Shown here: positions 53,822-63,743 of the stretch, piece by piece
Numbering within the stretch: position 1 is the stretch's first letter
How the letters are laid out: each line of letters begins with the position of its first letter
Assembly (NCBI GenBank): GCA_963792855.1
Contig: CAWBXZ010000013.1
Span: forward strand, 62,001 to 126,000
Direction: 5' to 3'
DNA length: 64,000 nucleotides
DNA from: SG8-40 sp963792855
GTDB lineage: Bacteria; Pseudomonadota; Gammaproteobacteria; Burkholderiales; Eutrophovitaceae
Notes under the pieces: generated by a model
Told to the model about the DNA's origin: nothing
What the model saw: only the letters and a program-made list of their open reading frames with translations
Database searches by the model: none
Position numbers and translations under genes: made by a program

Positions 53822-55324
53822 CTAATCCTGGCTGCTGCCGATTCGCACCGGTTGTGAGGAATCAGGCGTTGCCGAATCCGGCCTGTCGAGATCAGACCTG
53901 GCGCGCTCCGGTTCACCGCTTGCCGGTGTGACCATATTCACGTCGACACGCTTCAGATGCTCGGGCACATCCAGCTCCACCCGTTCGATCTCGTTGAATC
54001 GCCGGGTGATCTTGTCGCTGCTGATGCGTACTTTCTCGGCGTCCTCATGCGCCTGGCGAATATGGTCGGCCAGCTTGCGCATCCGGTCGTCGAAGCGTGA
54101 GAAAGTCCTTGCCCAGTTTGCCCAGCTCATCCTTGATGATGTGGACCTGTTCGCGGGTCGCGACGTCTTTCAGGACAGCGCGCGCTGTGTTCAGCACTGC
54201 CATCAGCGTGGTGGGTGACACGATCCACACCCGCCGCTGCATCGCGTAATCGACGACTTCGGCATGGTAGGCATGGATCTCGGCGAATACCGCTTCGGCC
54301 GGGACGAACATCACGGCGCCATCGCTGGTCTCGCCGGCAATGATGTATTTTGCCGCGATGTCCTCTACGTGCTTGCGCACGTCGGCGCGGAACTGCCGCT
54401 GCGCCTGGACCGATCGCTGTCACCGACCGCCGGTTCGAACATGCGGTGGTAGTTCTCCAGTGGAAACTTGGAGTCCACCGCCACCATTCCCGTCGGCGCG
54501 GGCAGATTGAGAACGCAGTCGGCCCGACTGCCATTGGATAGCGAGTGCTGAAACTCATACGCGGACGGAGGCATGATATTGCGCACCAGGCCTTCGAGTT
54601 GCACCTCGCCAAATGCGCCTCGCGAGCGCTTGTCGCCCAGCAACTCCTGCAGGCTGACAACATTCGTCGTCAGACCGTCGATTTTCTTCTGCGCCTCGTC
54701 GATGGTGGCCAGCCGTTGCATGACGTTGACGAAGGTTTCATTGGTCTTCTTGAACCCTTCTTCGAGGCGTTCGTTCACCTTGCCGGAAATCTGCTCGAGC
54801 CTCGAGTCAGTGGTTTTTGTCAGAAGTTCCACCGAAGAGGCGAGCTGGGCGGAAGCATGCCGTAGCGTCGTCTGAATCATCTCCTGTTCGGCGCGGTTTT
54901 GTTCGGCCAGTTTTTCCAGCACCCGGGTGACAACTTCGCTACGCAGCAAGTCATGTTTGGACTGCAATTCCTGGCGCATTTCAGACAGGCGTGCTGTCAT
55001 CGTCTCGCGCGTCGCCGAGAGTTCTTCCACCTGTTTCACCTGCAGCGCGGTGACCGCACCGCGTGTTTGCGTCAACTCCTGCGTCAGGGTGTCGCGTAAC
55101 TGCCCAAGCGAGCTCGATTGCATTTGTGACAAACGGTCGCCGAGTTCGTTGAGCGCCGAATTGGTATCCCGAACCATTTGCAGGTGCTTCTCTTCAAGCG
55201 TTGTCGCCACTTCTTCGGGCAGCTTGCGCGAGCCCCTCAACAGGGCGATGACCACCCCGAGCGTGACGAGCACGAGCGACAGCGTGACGACAGTCAGAAT
55301 GAGCAGATTCGCGGGATCGGGCAT
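53822..55324 (-). pseudogene. rmuC: DNA recombination protein RmuC, with two single-base frame disruptions
   Basis: RmuC limits recombination at inverted repeats. The start (ATG 55324) gives a membrane helix (about 8-30) and a long coiled coil (about 35-215), then the nuclease-like core (VQLEGLVRNIMPPSAYEF, VDSKFPLENYHRMFEP). Near 54405-54415 the frame shifts: homologous sequence resumes one base out of phase (QRQFRADVRKHVED, then FVPAEAVFAEIHA, IVSPTTLMAVLNT). Near 54102-54104 (an AAA run on the plus strand) it shifts back, continuing FSRFDDRMRKL to the stop at 53822. One missing and one extra base compensate exactly. With both corrected the protein is complete, about 500 residues. Either decay or assembly errors. 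Confidence 0.85.
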
Positions 55325-55448
55325 CGAACCAGTATAGCCCAGCGATGGCCATACCGACACGAGACGCTGTGCGGCTGGAAACCTTCACGCCGGGTATCGA
55401 GAAAGCAGATTCCCGGGCGCTGGAAGCCTCAAGTTCCGAAGGTTGAAC

Positions 55449-57272
55449 TCAGGCGGCCTGCTCCTGGCGCGACGCGCGCTTGCGCTCGTGCTCCTTGAGG
55501 TAGCGTTTTCGGATGCGAATCGACTTCGGCGTGATTTCCACCAATTCGTCATCGGCAATAAACTCCACTGCCTTCTCCAGCGTCAGCTCGATCGGCGGCA
55601 CCAGGCGAACGGCTTCATCGGAGCCGGAGGCGCGGACATTGGTCAATTGCTTTCCCTTGATCGGATTCACCACCAGATCGTTGTCACGCGAGTGGATGCC
55701 TATGACCATGCCCTCGTACAAGGCGTCTCCCGGCGAAACGAACATGCGGCCGCGGTCCTGCAGCTTCCACAAGGCGTATGCCACTGCCGCGCCGTCGTCC
55801 TGGCTGACGAGGGCGCCGTTGCGGCGCTCTTCCATGTCGCCCTTGACCGGGCCGTAATCGTCGAAAACGTGGCTGGCAACGCCTGTGCCGCGCGTAATCG
55901 TCAGGAACTCACCCTGGAATCCGATAAGCCCGCGGGCCGGAATACGGTACTCCAGCCTGGTGCGTCCCTTTCCGTCCGACTGCATGTCCTGGAGTTCACC
56001 GCGCCGACGGCCCAGTTCCTCCATGACCGCACCCTGCGTCTGTTCCTCGACGTCAACGGTCAGCAGCTCATAGGGTTCCTGCTTTTCGCCGTTAACTGTT
56101 CTGAACACGACGCGCGGACGGCCCACCGCCAGTTCGTAACCTTCGCGGCGCATGTTTTCCAGCAGAATGGTCAGATGCAACTCCCCGCGTCCCGATACGA
56201 TGAAGGTATCGGAGTCCGCCGTGAACTCGACGCGCAGTGCGACATTGGACTGAAGTTCGCGTTCGAGCCGCTCGCGGATCTGGCGGCTGGTAACGAATTT
56301 GCCTTCCCGCCCGGCGAGCGGCGAAGTGTTTACCAGGAAATTCATCGTCAGCGTCGGCTCGTCGACCTTGAGTAACGGCAAAGCCTGCGGTTTGGCGGGA
56401 TCGCACAGCGTGACACCAATACCCACTTCCTCGATACCATTGACGAGCACGATGTCCCCCGCCTCTGCTTCGTCCACAACCGTGCGTTCCAGGCCATTGA
56501 ACACCAGCACCTGGTTTACTTTCGCCAGCCTTGGCCGGCTGTCCGGGCCGTTCATCACCGCGACCTGTTGGCCGGAGCGAATGCGACCTTGGGCGACGCG
56601 CCCAATGCCGATACGTCCCACAAAGCTCGAGTAGTCCAGCGAGCAGATCTGCATTTGCAGCGGCGCGTCCGGGTCGGCATCGCGCACCGGAACATGATTC
56701 AGAATGGCGTCGAACAACGGCCGCATGTCTTCGGTCCGCAGTGCGGGATTCGTTGTCGCCCATCCCTGCAGCGCAGACGCGTAGACAACGGGAAAATCCA
56801 GTTGGTCCTCGGTTGCGCCCAGCTTGTCAAACAGGTCGAAAGTCTGGTTCACGACCCACTCGGGGCGTGAACCGGGCCGGTCGATCTTGTTCACAACCAC
56901 GATAGGTTTGAGTCCGAGCGCCAGCGCCTTGCGGGTAACGAACCGCGTTTGCGGCATCGGACCGTCCACCGCGTCCACCAGAAGCAGAACGCCGTCCACC
57001 ATGGACAGCACTCGCTCGACCTCGCCACCGAAGTCGGCGTGGCCAGGCGTATCGACGATGTTGATGTGCGTATCCCGATACTGCACGGCGCAATTCTTCG
57101 ACAGTATGGTGATGCCGCGCTCTTTCTCCAGATCGTTGGAATCCATCACCCGTTCGACCATTTGCTGGTGGGCCGCGAAAGTGCCGGACTGGCGCAGCAT
57201 CTTGTCGACGAGCGTGGTTTTGCCGTGATCGACGTGGGCGATAATTGCAATGTTACGAATATTGTTGCGCAT
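55449..57272 (-). CDS. typA: Ribosome-associated GTPase TypA/BipA
   Basis: Translational GTPase involved in ribosome assembly and stress adaptation. The 607 residues have the G domain motifs AHVDHGKTT (G1), RGITI (G2), DTPGHADFGGEVERVLSM (G3), NKID (G4), followed by the EF-G-like domains and the BipA-specific C-terminal domain. The C-terminus is Lys/Arg-rich (RKRYLKEHERKRASRQEQ). Length is normal. It has a 304-base upstream gap of its own. Confidence 0.96.
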   Translation of the reverse strand: MRNNIRNIAIIAHVDHGKTTLVDKMLRQSGTFAAHQQMVERVMDSNDLEKERGITILSKNCAVQYRDTHINIVDTPGHADFGGEVERVLSMVDGVLLLVDAVDGPMPQTRFVTRKALALGLKPIVVVNKIDRPGSRPEWVVNQTFDLFDKLGATEDQLDFPVVYASALQGWATTNPALRTEDMRPLFDAILNHVPVRDADPDAPLQMQICSLDYSSFVGRIGIGRVAQGRIRSGQQVAVMNGPDSRPRLAKVNQVLVFNGLERTVVDEAEAGDIVLVNGIEEVGIGVTLCDPAKPQALPLLKVDEPTLTMNFLVNTSPLAGREGKFVTSRQIRERLERELQSNVALRVEFTADSDTFIVSGRGELHLTILLENMRREGYELAVGRPRVVFRTVNGEKQEPYELLTVDVEEQTQGAVMEELGRRRGELQDMQSDGKGRTRLEYRIPARGLIGFQGEFLTITRGTGVASHVFDDYGPVKGDMEERRNGALVSQDDGAAVAYALWKLQDRGRMFVSPGDALYEGMVIGIHSRDNDLVVNPIKGKQLTNVRASGSDEAVRLVPPIELTLEKAVEFIADDELVEITPKSIRIRKRYLKEHERKRASRQEQAA

Positions 57273-57576
57273 ACTGGGTTGCTGACTCCGGGCTCCGGCA
57301 AAGACGGGCCGAAAAATTACTGCTAGCCAAACTACAAACTCGCCTTGACAGACGCTTGAGGTGCGGGACAGTTCTGCACACTACAACCTCTACACTGGCG
57401 AACCACAGGGGACCTGACTGGCGCTGCGACTGCAGTCATTACGCGCAACGCTTCAATTGCAGGCGGCACCCGGACAGTGGCTGACAGACAAAGCCACCAT
57501 AATCAGACAGATGCCGTCCGAAAAAGCCCGCGAGTGTACCACACTGGCAAAATCCCTATATGTGCTCCTTTGCCGG
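57273..57576. other. 304-base gap between ybbP and typA
   Basis: Both neighbours are on the minus strand, so this holds the end of the ybbP transcript and the typA leader. No intrinsic terminator is seen. On the minus strand TACACT near 57540 could be a -10 element, without a convincing -35. No coding sequence or tRNA is visible. Confidence 0.4.
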
Positions 57577-60063
57577 TCATGACAAGCTGCGGAATACCTC
57601 CATCGGTGGGGTACGCAGCAAGCGGCGGGTACCTGCCATGCCCACCACGCTCACCGTTACCACACCGGCGATGAGCCCGACGATCCACACCGCGGGATCG
57701 ATCCGGTACGGGATGCCAAGCACCTTTTCGGCCAGTCCCCAGCCGACCAGTGTCGCGCCGACCGCCGCGAGCAGACCCGCCACTGCGCCGATGAATACGA
57801 ATTCGCTGAACTGCAATAGCCTGAGTTGCCGACTGGTTGCACCAAGGCTGCGCAGCACCGCCGCGTCCATGCGTCGCTCATCATGCGTGGCCGCTATCGC
57901 GGCGAGCAGTACCAGCAGACCGGCGACCAGGCTGAAGGCGAACACGAACTCCACCGCCTTGACCACCTGATCCATCATCCGCACGACCTGCCCGAGAACG
58001 GCTTCGACGTCAATCACCAGAAAACCGGGAAACTGCCGAACGAGATCATCGACAAACGCGCCGTTTCCGGGCGGCAGATAGAAACTCGTCACCCAGCTCT
58101 TTGGATACGCATTCAGCAGATCCGGTGCCGCCAGCACGAAGAAGTTCACCCGGAACGAATCCCATTGCACTTCGCGTAAGGAGATCACCACCACTTCGAA
58201 CACCTCGCCGGCCACGTCATATCGCAATGTATCGCCGAGTTTCAGTCCAAGGGTTTCTGCAATGCCCGCTTCTACCGAAACCAGCGCCGCGCCCTGGTCG
58301 CCACCGTCGAACCAGCGTCCCTCCACGATCCGGTTGTCCCGCTGCAGGCTATCGCGCCAGGACAGATTGAATTCCCGGTTGACCAGGCGCTTTGCACGGT
58401 CGTCGATGAAATCGTCCGCCACGACCGTTCTCCCGTTGATGGCAAGCAGACGGGCGCGCACCATCGGGTGGAGAACCGGAAACGATATCTTGCGTTCGGA
58501 AAAATAGCGCCGCAGCTCGTCAACCTGATCAGTCTGAATGTTCACCAGAAACCGGTTCGGGGCGTCAGCCGGCAGTGTGCGTTGCCAACTGGTGAGCAAA
58601 TCGTTGCGCACCAGCGTTAGCAAAATGAGTGCGAGCAATCCGAGTCCGATGGCACTCACCTGCAGCACGCTGCCGACGCGTCGGCGCCTGATATTGGCGA
58701 TTCCGGTGCGCCACCCAAAACCGGCCTCATTGAGCACGCGCCGCAGTAACCGGATGGTAACCAGCGTCACTGTGGTACATGCGAGCAAGGTCGCGACGAT
58801 GCCCGCCAGCACGGTTGCTCCGAGCTTCAGATCGCCCGCTTGCCACAAAATCAGTACCGCGACGGCCGCCGCGCCGAGCACGTACGCGCTGAGCCCGGCC
58901 GCGTCGGGCATGCCGATATCGCGCCGCAGTACCCGCATCGTCGACACGCGACGCAGTGCCATCAACGGGGGTAGCGCAAAACCGGCGAGAAGAATACAAC
59001 CGGTGGCGAAGCCTTTGGCCATCGGCCAGAGATCGGGGGCCGGCAACCGTACCTGCATCAGCGGCGCGAGAATGGCTACGAGCATTTGCTGCAGGCCGAA
59101 TCCGATGGCACTGCCGATCAGGGCCGCAATGGCGCCCGCCAGCAGAAACTGCAGCCCATGAAGACCCAATACTTCATTCTGCACAGCGCCAAGGCAGCGC
59201 ATCATGGCACAGGCATCAAGATGCCTTTGCATATGCCTTCTGGCAGCGAGTGCCACGGCCACACCGGCGAGCACCACGGTCAGCAACGTCGACAGTTCAA
59301 GGAAGCGCTCGGCGCGCTCCAGACCTGACTTGATCTCCGGGCGTGCCTCGCGAATCGTTTCGACGCGTTGTCCGGGTTTGATGCGCGCCTCAGCGAACGC
59401 GAGAAACGCACCCAATGCACGGTCGCTTCCCGCCACGTACAACCGGTAGCGCGCCCTGCTGCCGGAAACGATCAACCCGGTGGATGCAAGGTCCGCCTCG
59501 TTCATCATCAGCCGCGGCGCAAGATTGAGAAACCCGGTGCTCGATTCGGGTTCTTCGACAACGAGTGCCGCGACTTTGAAAATCCGCTCTCCCAGCCTCA
59601 CGTCCTGTCCCGGCGATAGATCGAGCCGCCGCATCAGACGGGCATCGACCCACACGGTGCCCCGCTCGGGAATGCCATCCGGAACGATGTCCGCTCCTTG
59701 CATCGCCGTGCGGATGCGTAGCTTCCCCCGCAGCGGGTAACCGCCGGCAACCGCTTTCACGTCCGTGAGCAGGCTGTCATTCTCCGACTGCGTCATGCTG
59801 CGAAAACTGACTGCGCTGGAGGTACGCAACCCCTCGCCCTTCGCCTGTTCGGCGAAATGCGCCGCGATCGGCTCGCTGGAAACGATGACCAGGTCGGCAC
59901 CCAGAAGCTGGCTCGATTCGCGCATAATCGACTTGCCGACGCGTTCGGCGAAGAAAGACACCGTCGTTACGCTCGCTACCGCAATGACCAGGGCCACGAA
60001 AAGGATTCGCAATTCGCCCGCCCGCCAGTCGCGCACGAACAAACGCAGCGCCAGGGCGAGCAT
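57577..60063 (-). CDS. ybbP: FtsX-like ABC transporter permease YbbP
   Basis: Large permease paired with YbbA; family proposed to act in lipid or envelope export, with no proven substrate. The 828 residues have an N-terminal helix (about 18-38), two FtsX domains (helices around 260-390 and 720-820) with periplasmic parts between, and another helix group near 410-490. Starts at the ATG at 60063, 14 bases after the ybbA stop; the longer open frame upstream overlaps ybbA. Last gene of the ybbA-ybbP pair. Confidence 0.9.
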   Translation of the reverse strand: MLALALRLFVRDWRAGELRILFVALVIAVASVTTVSFFAERVGKSIMRESSQLLGADLVIVSSEPIAAHFAEQAKGEGLRTSSAVSFRSMTQSENDSLLTDVKAVAGGYPLRGKLRIRTAMQGADIVPDGIPERGTVWVDARLMRRLDLSPGQDVRLGERIFKVAALVVEEPESSTGFLNLAPRLMMNEADLASTGLIVSGSRARYRLYVAGSDRALGAFLAFAEARIKPGQRVETIREARPEIKSGLERAERFLELSTLLTVVLAGVAVALAARRHMQRHLDACAMMRCLGAVQNEVLGLHGLQFLLAGAIAALIGSAIGFGLQQMLVAILAPLMQVRLPAPDLWPMAKGFATGCILLAGFALPPLMALRRVSTMRVLRRDIGMPDAAGLSAYVLGAAAVAVLILWQAGDLKLGATVLAGIVATLLACTTVTLVTIRLLRRVLNEAGFGWRTGIANIRRRRVGSVLQVSAIGLGLLALILLTLVRNDLLTSWQRTLPADAPNRFLVNIQTDQVDELRRYFSERKISFPVLHPMVRARLLAINGRTVVADDFIDDRAKRLVNREFNLSWRDSLQRDNRIVEGRWFDGGDQGAALVSVEAGIAETLGLKLGDTLRYDVAGEVFEVVVISLREVQWDSFRVNFFVLAAPDLLNAYPKSWVTSFYLPPGNGAFVDDLVRQFPGFLVIDVEAVLGQVVRMMDQVVKAVEFVFAFSLVAGLLVLLAAIAATHDERRMDAAVLRSLGATSRQLRLLQFSEFVFIGAVAGLLAAVGATLVGWGLAEKVLGIPYRIDPAVWIVGLIAGVVTVSVVGMAGTRRLLRTPPMEVFRSLS

Positions 60064-60077
60064 TGAAACCAGCCGTC

Positions 60078-60764
60078 TCACCGGCGCGCCTCCCCGACAA
60101 CGCGCCCGGCGGCAAGCTCGATCCGGCGCTGACAACGGCTGGCCAGTCGCTCATCATGCGTTACCAGCACCAGTGTCGTGCCACGCTCACGATTGAGCTC
60201 GAACATCTGCGATACGATTTGCTCACCGGTCACCGCGTCCAGATTGCCGGTAGGCTCGTCGGCAAACACCACTTTCGGCTGTACGACGAACGCGCGGGCA
60301 ATGGCTACCCGTTGTTGCTCGCCGCCGGACAATTGACGCGGATAATGATCGACGCGGTCTGCCAGTCCAACGCGATGCAGGATCTCGCGGGCGCGGCGTC
60401 GGGCATCGGTTTCGCCGCCGAGTTCGAGCGGCAGCATGACATTCTCCAGAGCGGTCAATGCCGGCAGCAGCTGGAAGGACTGAAAAACGAAACCGATGCG
60501 GTCCCGCCGAATGCGCGCGCGCCCGTCCTCATCGAGCCCGGACAGATCTTTGCCGTCGCTGAGAACGCGTCCTGCGCTTGGCACATCCAGCCCGGCGAGC
60601 AGCGCCAGCAGAGTCGTCTTGCCCGAGCCAGACGCTCCCACCACCGCAACCGATTCGCCGCTATGGATATCGACAGAAACATCCTCGAGAATGGTGAGAG
60701 ACCGCGAACCCGTCGTGACCCTGTGGGTCAAACCGATCGCCTGAACAATGGGTACTGTTGTCAT
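60078..60764 (-). CDS. ybbA: ABC transporter ATP-binding protein YbbA
   Basis: MacB/LolD-type ATPase partner of YbbP. In 228 residues: Walker A GASGSGKT, signature LSGGEQQRVAIARA, Walker B VVFADEPTGNLD, H-loop LVTHDERLA. The ATG at 60764 is preferred over the in-frame ATG at 60848, which lies inside tesA on the other strand. Divergent from tesA with the two start codons overlapping (CATG), a tight version of the tesA-ybbA pair known from E. coli. Confidence 0.92.
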   Translation of the reverse strand: MTTVPIVQAIGLTHRVTTGSRSLTILEDVSVDIHSGESVAVVGASGSGKTTLLALLAGLDVPSAGRVLSDGKDLSGLDEDGRARIRRDRIGFVFQSFQLLPALTALENVMLPLELGGETDARRRAREILHRVGLADRVDHYPRQLSGGEQQRVAIARAFVVQPKVVFADEPTGNLDAVTGEQIVSQMFELNRERGTTLVLVTHDERLASRCQRRIELAAGRVVGEARR

Positions 60765-61386
60765 GTCCGTTACCGTATTTTTGAGAATTGTCGTCGTCCT
60801 GCTGGTCGTAGCCGGTTCGCGCCCCGCGTTTGCCGGCACCGTGCTCATCGTCGGCGACAGCCTGTCGGCGGGCTACGGGCTGCCGACAGACGGTAGTTGG
60901 GTAAGCTTGCTCAACAAGCGCCTCATGGCTGAGCGGCCGGATGTCTCCCTCGTCAATGCCAGCATCAGTGGCGAAACAACCGCCGGCGGCAAGCGGCGCA
61001 TCCAGGCACTGCTGGACCGCCACCAGCCTGGCGTTGTCATTGTCGAACTCGGAGCCAATGACGGCCTGCGCGGAATCCAGATCCCGCTCATCAGGGAAAA
61101 CCTGACGGCCATTGTCGAGGCTTGCCTGAAGTCAGGAGCGAAGACACTTGTAATAGGTATGCGCGTTCCACCGAACTACGGGCGCGAATATGCGGAAAAG
61201 TTCCACGCCATGTTCAAGGAAGTCAGCAATCGCAGGGACGTGTCGCTGGTTCCCTTCCTGCTCGACGGTTTCGCCGACGATAGCGCCATGTTTCAGGAAG
61301 ACGGCATTCACCCCGCCAGCGACGCCCAGCCGCTTATGATGGACACGGTTTACGAACAACTGCGGCCACTGCTTCCCGGTTTGTGA
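60763..61386 (+). CDS. tesA: Acyl-CoA thioesterase I / arylesterase TesA
   Basis: Periplasmic SGNH-family hydrolase acting on acyl thioesters, esters and lysophospholipids. The 207 residues begin with a signal peptide (cleavage after PAFA), then block I GDSLSAGYGLP (Ser nucleophile), block III GANDGLRG and block V DGIHPASD with catalytic Asp and His. An in-frame ATG 15 bases upstream is possible. Its start codon overlaps head-to-head with the start of ybbA. Confidence 0.92.
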   Translation: MSVTVFLRIVVVLLVVAGSRPAFAGTVLIVGDSLSAGYGLPTDGSWVSLLNKRLMAERPDVSLVNASISGETTAGGKRRIQALLDRHQPGVVIVELGANDGLRGIQIPLIRENLTAIVEACLKSGAKTLVIGMRVPPNYGREYAEKFHAMFKEVSNRRDVSLVPFLLDGFADDSAMFQEDGIHPASDAQPLMMDTVYEQLRPLLPGL

Positions 61387-61440
61387 ACCGCTGGCTGGCA
61401 AATTACGGACGAAGGGCCAGGCAATCTGCCGGCCGGCAGC

Positions 61441-62478
61441 CTAGTGCACATGCACGCGGGGATCACCGGCAACCAGGCGGCCAATGCATGCCGCGGCACC
61501 GAACCCGCCTTCGCGAAACACCTCAAGCACGCGTTGCGTGGTGTCCGGCGCGCAACAAACAAGGAGGCCGCCACTTGTCTGCGGATCGGTCAGCAGATTT
61601 GTCTTCCAGTCGGGAAAATCCACGGGCAGTTGCGCACCATCCCCGTAACTTTGCCAGTTTCGTGACGACGCCCCGGTGACGATGTTCTTCTTCGCGTGCA
61701 GCAGCGCTGACTCGAATACCGGAATATCCGGAAAACGGATTTCCGCGGCCAGCCTTGATCCGCGGCAGATTTCCAGCAGATGCCCAAGCAGCCCGAAACC
61801 GGTCACGTCGGTAAGCGCATGCACCGCAGGAAGGGACGCCAGTTGCGTTCCGGGACGGTTGAGCAATGTCGTGCTTGCCAGCATCTCCGCATAACCGGGC
61901 GCATCCAGCAGGTTCTTTTTCAGGGCGGCGGACAAAATACCCACGCCCAGCGGTTTGCCGAGCACGATCTCGTCGCCGACTCTGGCACCATCGTTACGCT
62001 TGACCTGGTCCGGATGAACAATGCCAATGGCGACCAGGCCATAGATCGGTTCCGGCGAATCGATCGAATGACCACCGGCAATCGGTATTCCGGCATCCCG
62101 GCAAACCGACTCTCCGCCGGACAGAATTTGTCGAATGACCTCCACGGGAAGTTTGTCGACCGGCATGCCGACGACTGCCAGTGCCATGATCGGCGTTGCA
62201 CCCATTGCGTAGATGTCCGAGATGGCATTGGTGGCAGCGATACGGCCAAAGTCATAAGCGTCATCGACCACCGGCATGAAAAAATCAGTTGTTGCCACCA
62301 GTGCCTGGGATTCATTGATCCGGTAGACTGCGGCATCATCGGCGTGGTCGTAACCAACCAGCAAATCGGGAAACATGGCGTTGCTGCCGGACTTGCTTAA
62401 CAATTGCGAGAGCAGGCCCGGCGCGATCTTGCAGCCGCAACCTCCGCCATGGGCGTATTCGGTCAGTTTGATCTGCAT
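61441..62478 (-). CDS. selD: Selenide, water dikinase SelD (cysteine form)
   Basis: Makes selenophosphate from selenide and ATP. In 345 residues the active-site loop GGGCGCK has Cys14 and Lys17, equivalent to Cys17 and Lys20 of E. coli, so the enzyme does not need selenocysteine itself. Also present: DDAAVY, TTDFFMPVVDD, GHSIDSPEP and GFGLLGHLLE. The start at 62478 gives the usual N-terminus; the open frame upstream is unrelated and runs toward mnmH. Divergent from mnmH, which uses its product. Confidence 0.95.
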   Translation of the reverse strand: MQIKLTEYAHGGGCGCKIAPGLLSQLLSKSGSNAMFPDLLVGYDHADDAAVYRINESQALVATTDFFMPVVDDAYDFGRIAATNAISDIYAMGATPIMALAVVGMPVDKLPVEVIRQILSGGESVCRDAGIPIAGGHSIDSPEPIYGLVAIGIVHPDQVKRNDGARVGDEIVLGKPLGVGILSAALKKNLLDAPGYAEMLASTTLLNRPGTQLASLPAVHALTDVTGFGLLGHLLEICRGSRLAAEIRFPDIPVFESALLHAKKNIVTGASSRNWQSYGDGAQLPVDFPDWKTNLLTDPQTSGGLLVCCAPDTTQRVLEVFREGGFGAAACIGRLVAGDPRVHVH

Positions 62479-62564
62479 GGTGTGGATCGGCGCGGACGCC
62501 GAATCAGAAGTAGTACACTTGAATTTGATAGTCAGCCGCCAAGCTGGTGGCACCCGCATCGGAA

Positions 62565-63656
62565 ATGACACAGGACGCCGTCAACGTATCACAACTGCAT
62601 GAGTTTGACGAGATCGTGGACGTGCGCTCTCCGTCCGAGTACGCGCTCGATCACGTTCCCGGTGCACTCAACTGTCCGGTTCTGGACGATGCCGAACGCG
62701 CCCGTGTCGGAACCATGTACGCGCACGAATCGGCGTTTGCGGCCAAACGGATCGGTGCCGCGCTAGTGGCGCGTAACATCGCCGGTCATCTGGAACTTGC
62801 GTTTGCAGCCAAGCCGAAAACATGGCGCCCGTTGATCTATTGCTGGCGCGGCGGACAGCGCAGCGCGGCGATGACCATTGTGCTCCGGCAGGCCGGCTGG
62901 GACGCAAGACGCCTGTCTGGCGGCTACAAGGCCTACCGTCGTCACGTTACCGCCGACCTCGACGCGCTTGCCGTGCGTATGTCGTTTCGAGTGGTTTGCG
63001 GCCTGACCGGTAGCGGCAAAAGCGCGCTGTTGCGCGCACTTCACCAATGCGGGGCGCAAGTGCTCGACCTCGAGCAGGCGGCGGCCCATCGCGGGTCGGT
63101 CCTCGGCTCTCTGCCGGACGATCTCCAGCCAAGCCAGAAAATGTTTGACAGCCGTGTCTGGAACACACTCCGGAAATTCGATCCGGCGCGTCCGGTCTAC
63201 GTCGAAGCCGAAAGCCGCAAGATCGGCAACCTGCGTGTTCCGGAGCAACTGATCAACACCATGCGTAACGCGCCGTGTGTCCTGCTCGCCACTGCCCGTG
63301 GAGCCCGCGTCAGACTTTTGCTGCGTGAATATGTGCATTTCACGCAGAATCTGCCCGGCCTGTTTTCCAGGCTCGATTGCCTCACGCATCTGCATGGAAA
63401 ACCCCGAATCGAACGATGGAAATCACTTGCCTCGGCCGGCGACTGGTCCACCTTCGTCCAGGAAGTTCTCGAGAGCCACTACGACCCTGCCTATCGCAAA
63501 TCGACAGGCTCCAACTACCTTCGCCTCGATGAGGCAGTGCACCTTGGGGTGACCGACGCGACCGAGGCGGAGTTCGCAGGCCTCGCGAAAGACCTGATTG
63601 CGCGCGAATCAGACAACACTGACATCGTTTACGGCCATGCAAGCATCCACGCGTAA
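62565..63656 (+). CDS. mnmH: tRNA 2-selenouridine synthase MnmH (SelU)
   Basis: Replaces sulfur by selenium at the wobble 2-thiouridine of tRNAs for Lys, Glu and Gln, using selenophosphate. The 363 residues contain an N-terminal rhodanese domain with active Cys93 (YCWRGGQRS) and a P-loop domain with GLTGSGKS (146-153). A GTG at 62547 is an alternative start. 86 bases separate it from selD, leaving room for a shared promoter region. Confidence 0.94.
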   Translation: MTQDAVNVSQLHEFDEIVDVRSPSEYALDHVPGALNCPVLDDAERARVGTMYAHESAFAAKRIGAALVARNIAGHLELAFAAKPKTWRPLIYCWRGGQRSAAMTIVLRQAGWDARRLSGGYKAYRRHVTADLDALAVRMSFRVVCGLTGSGKSALLRALHQCGAQVLDLEQAAAHRGSVLGSLPDDLQPSQKMFDSRVWNTLRKFDPARPVYVEAESRKIGNLRVPEQLINTMRNAPCVLLATARGARVRLLLREYVHFTQNLPGLFSRLDCLTHLHGKPRIERWKSLASAGDWSTFVQEVLESHYDPAYRKSTGSNYLRLDEAVHLGVTDATEAEFAGLAKDLIARESDNTDIVYGHASIHA

Positions 63657-63743
63657 TCTGACCTGTGGTCGTACACAAGGCAAGGCGTCGACAATCCATT
63701 CGGCACACAGCTCTTCGATGCGCGGCAACCGGCTCGTACCACT

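Noticed and set aside
61441..62478. Selenocysteine in SelD
   Set aside because: The active-site position is encoded by a normal Cys codon; there is no in-frame TGA in the gene.
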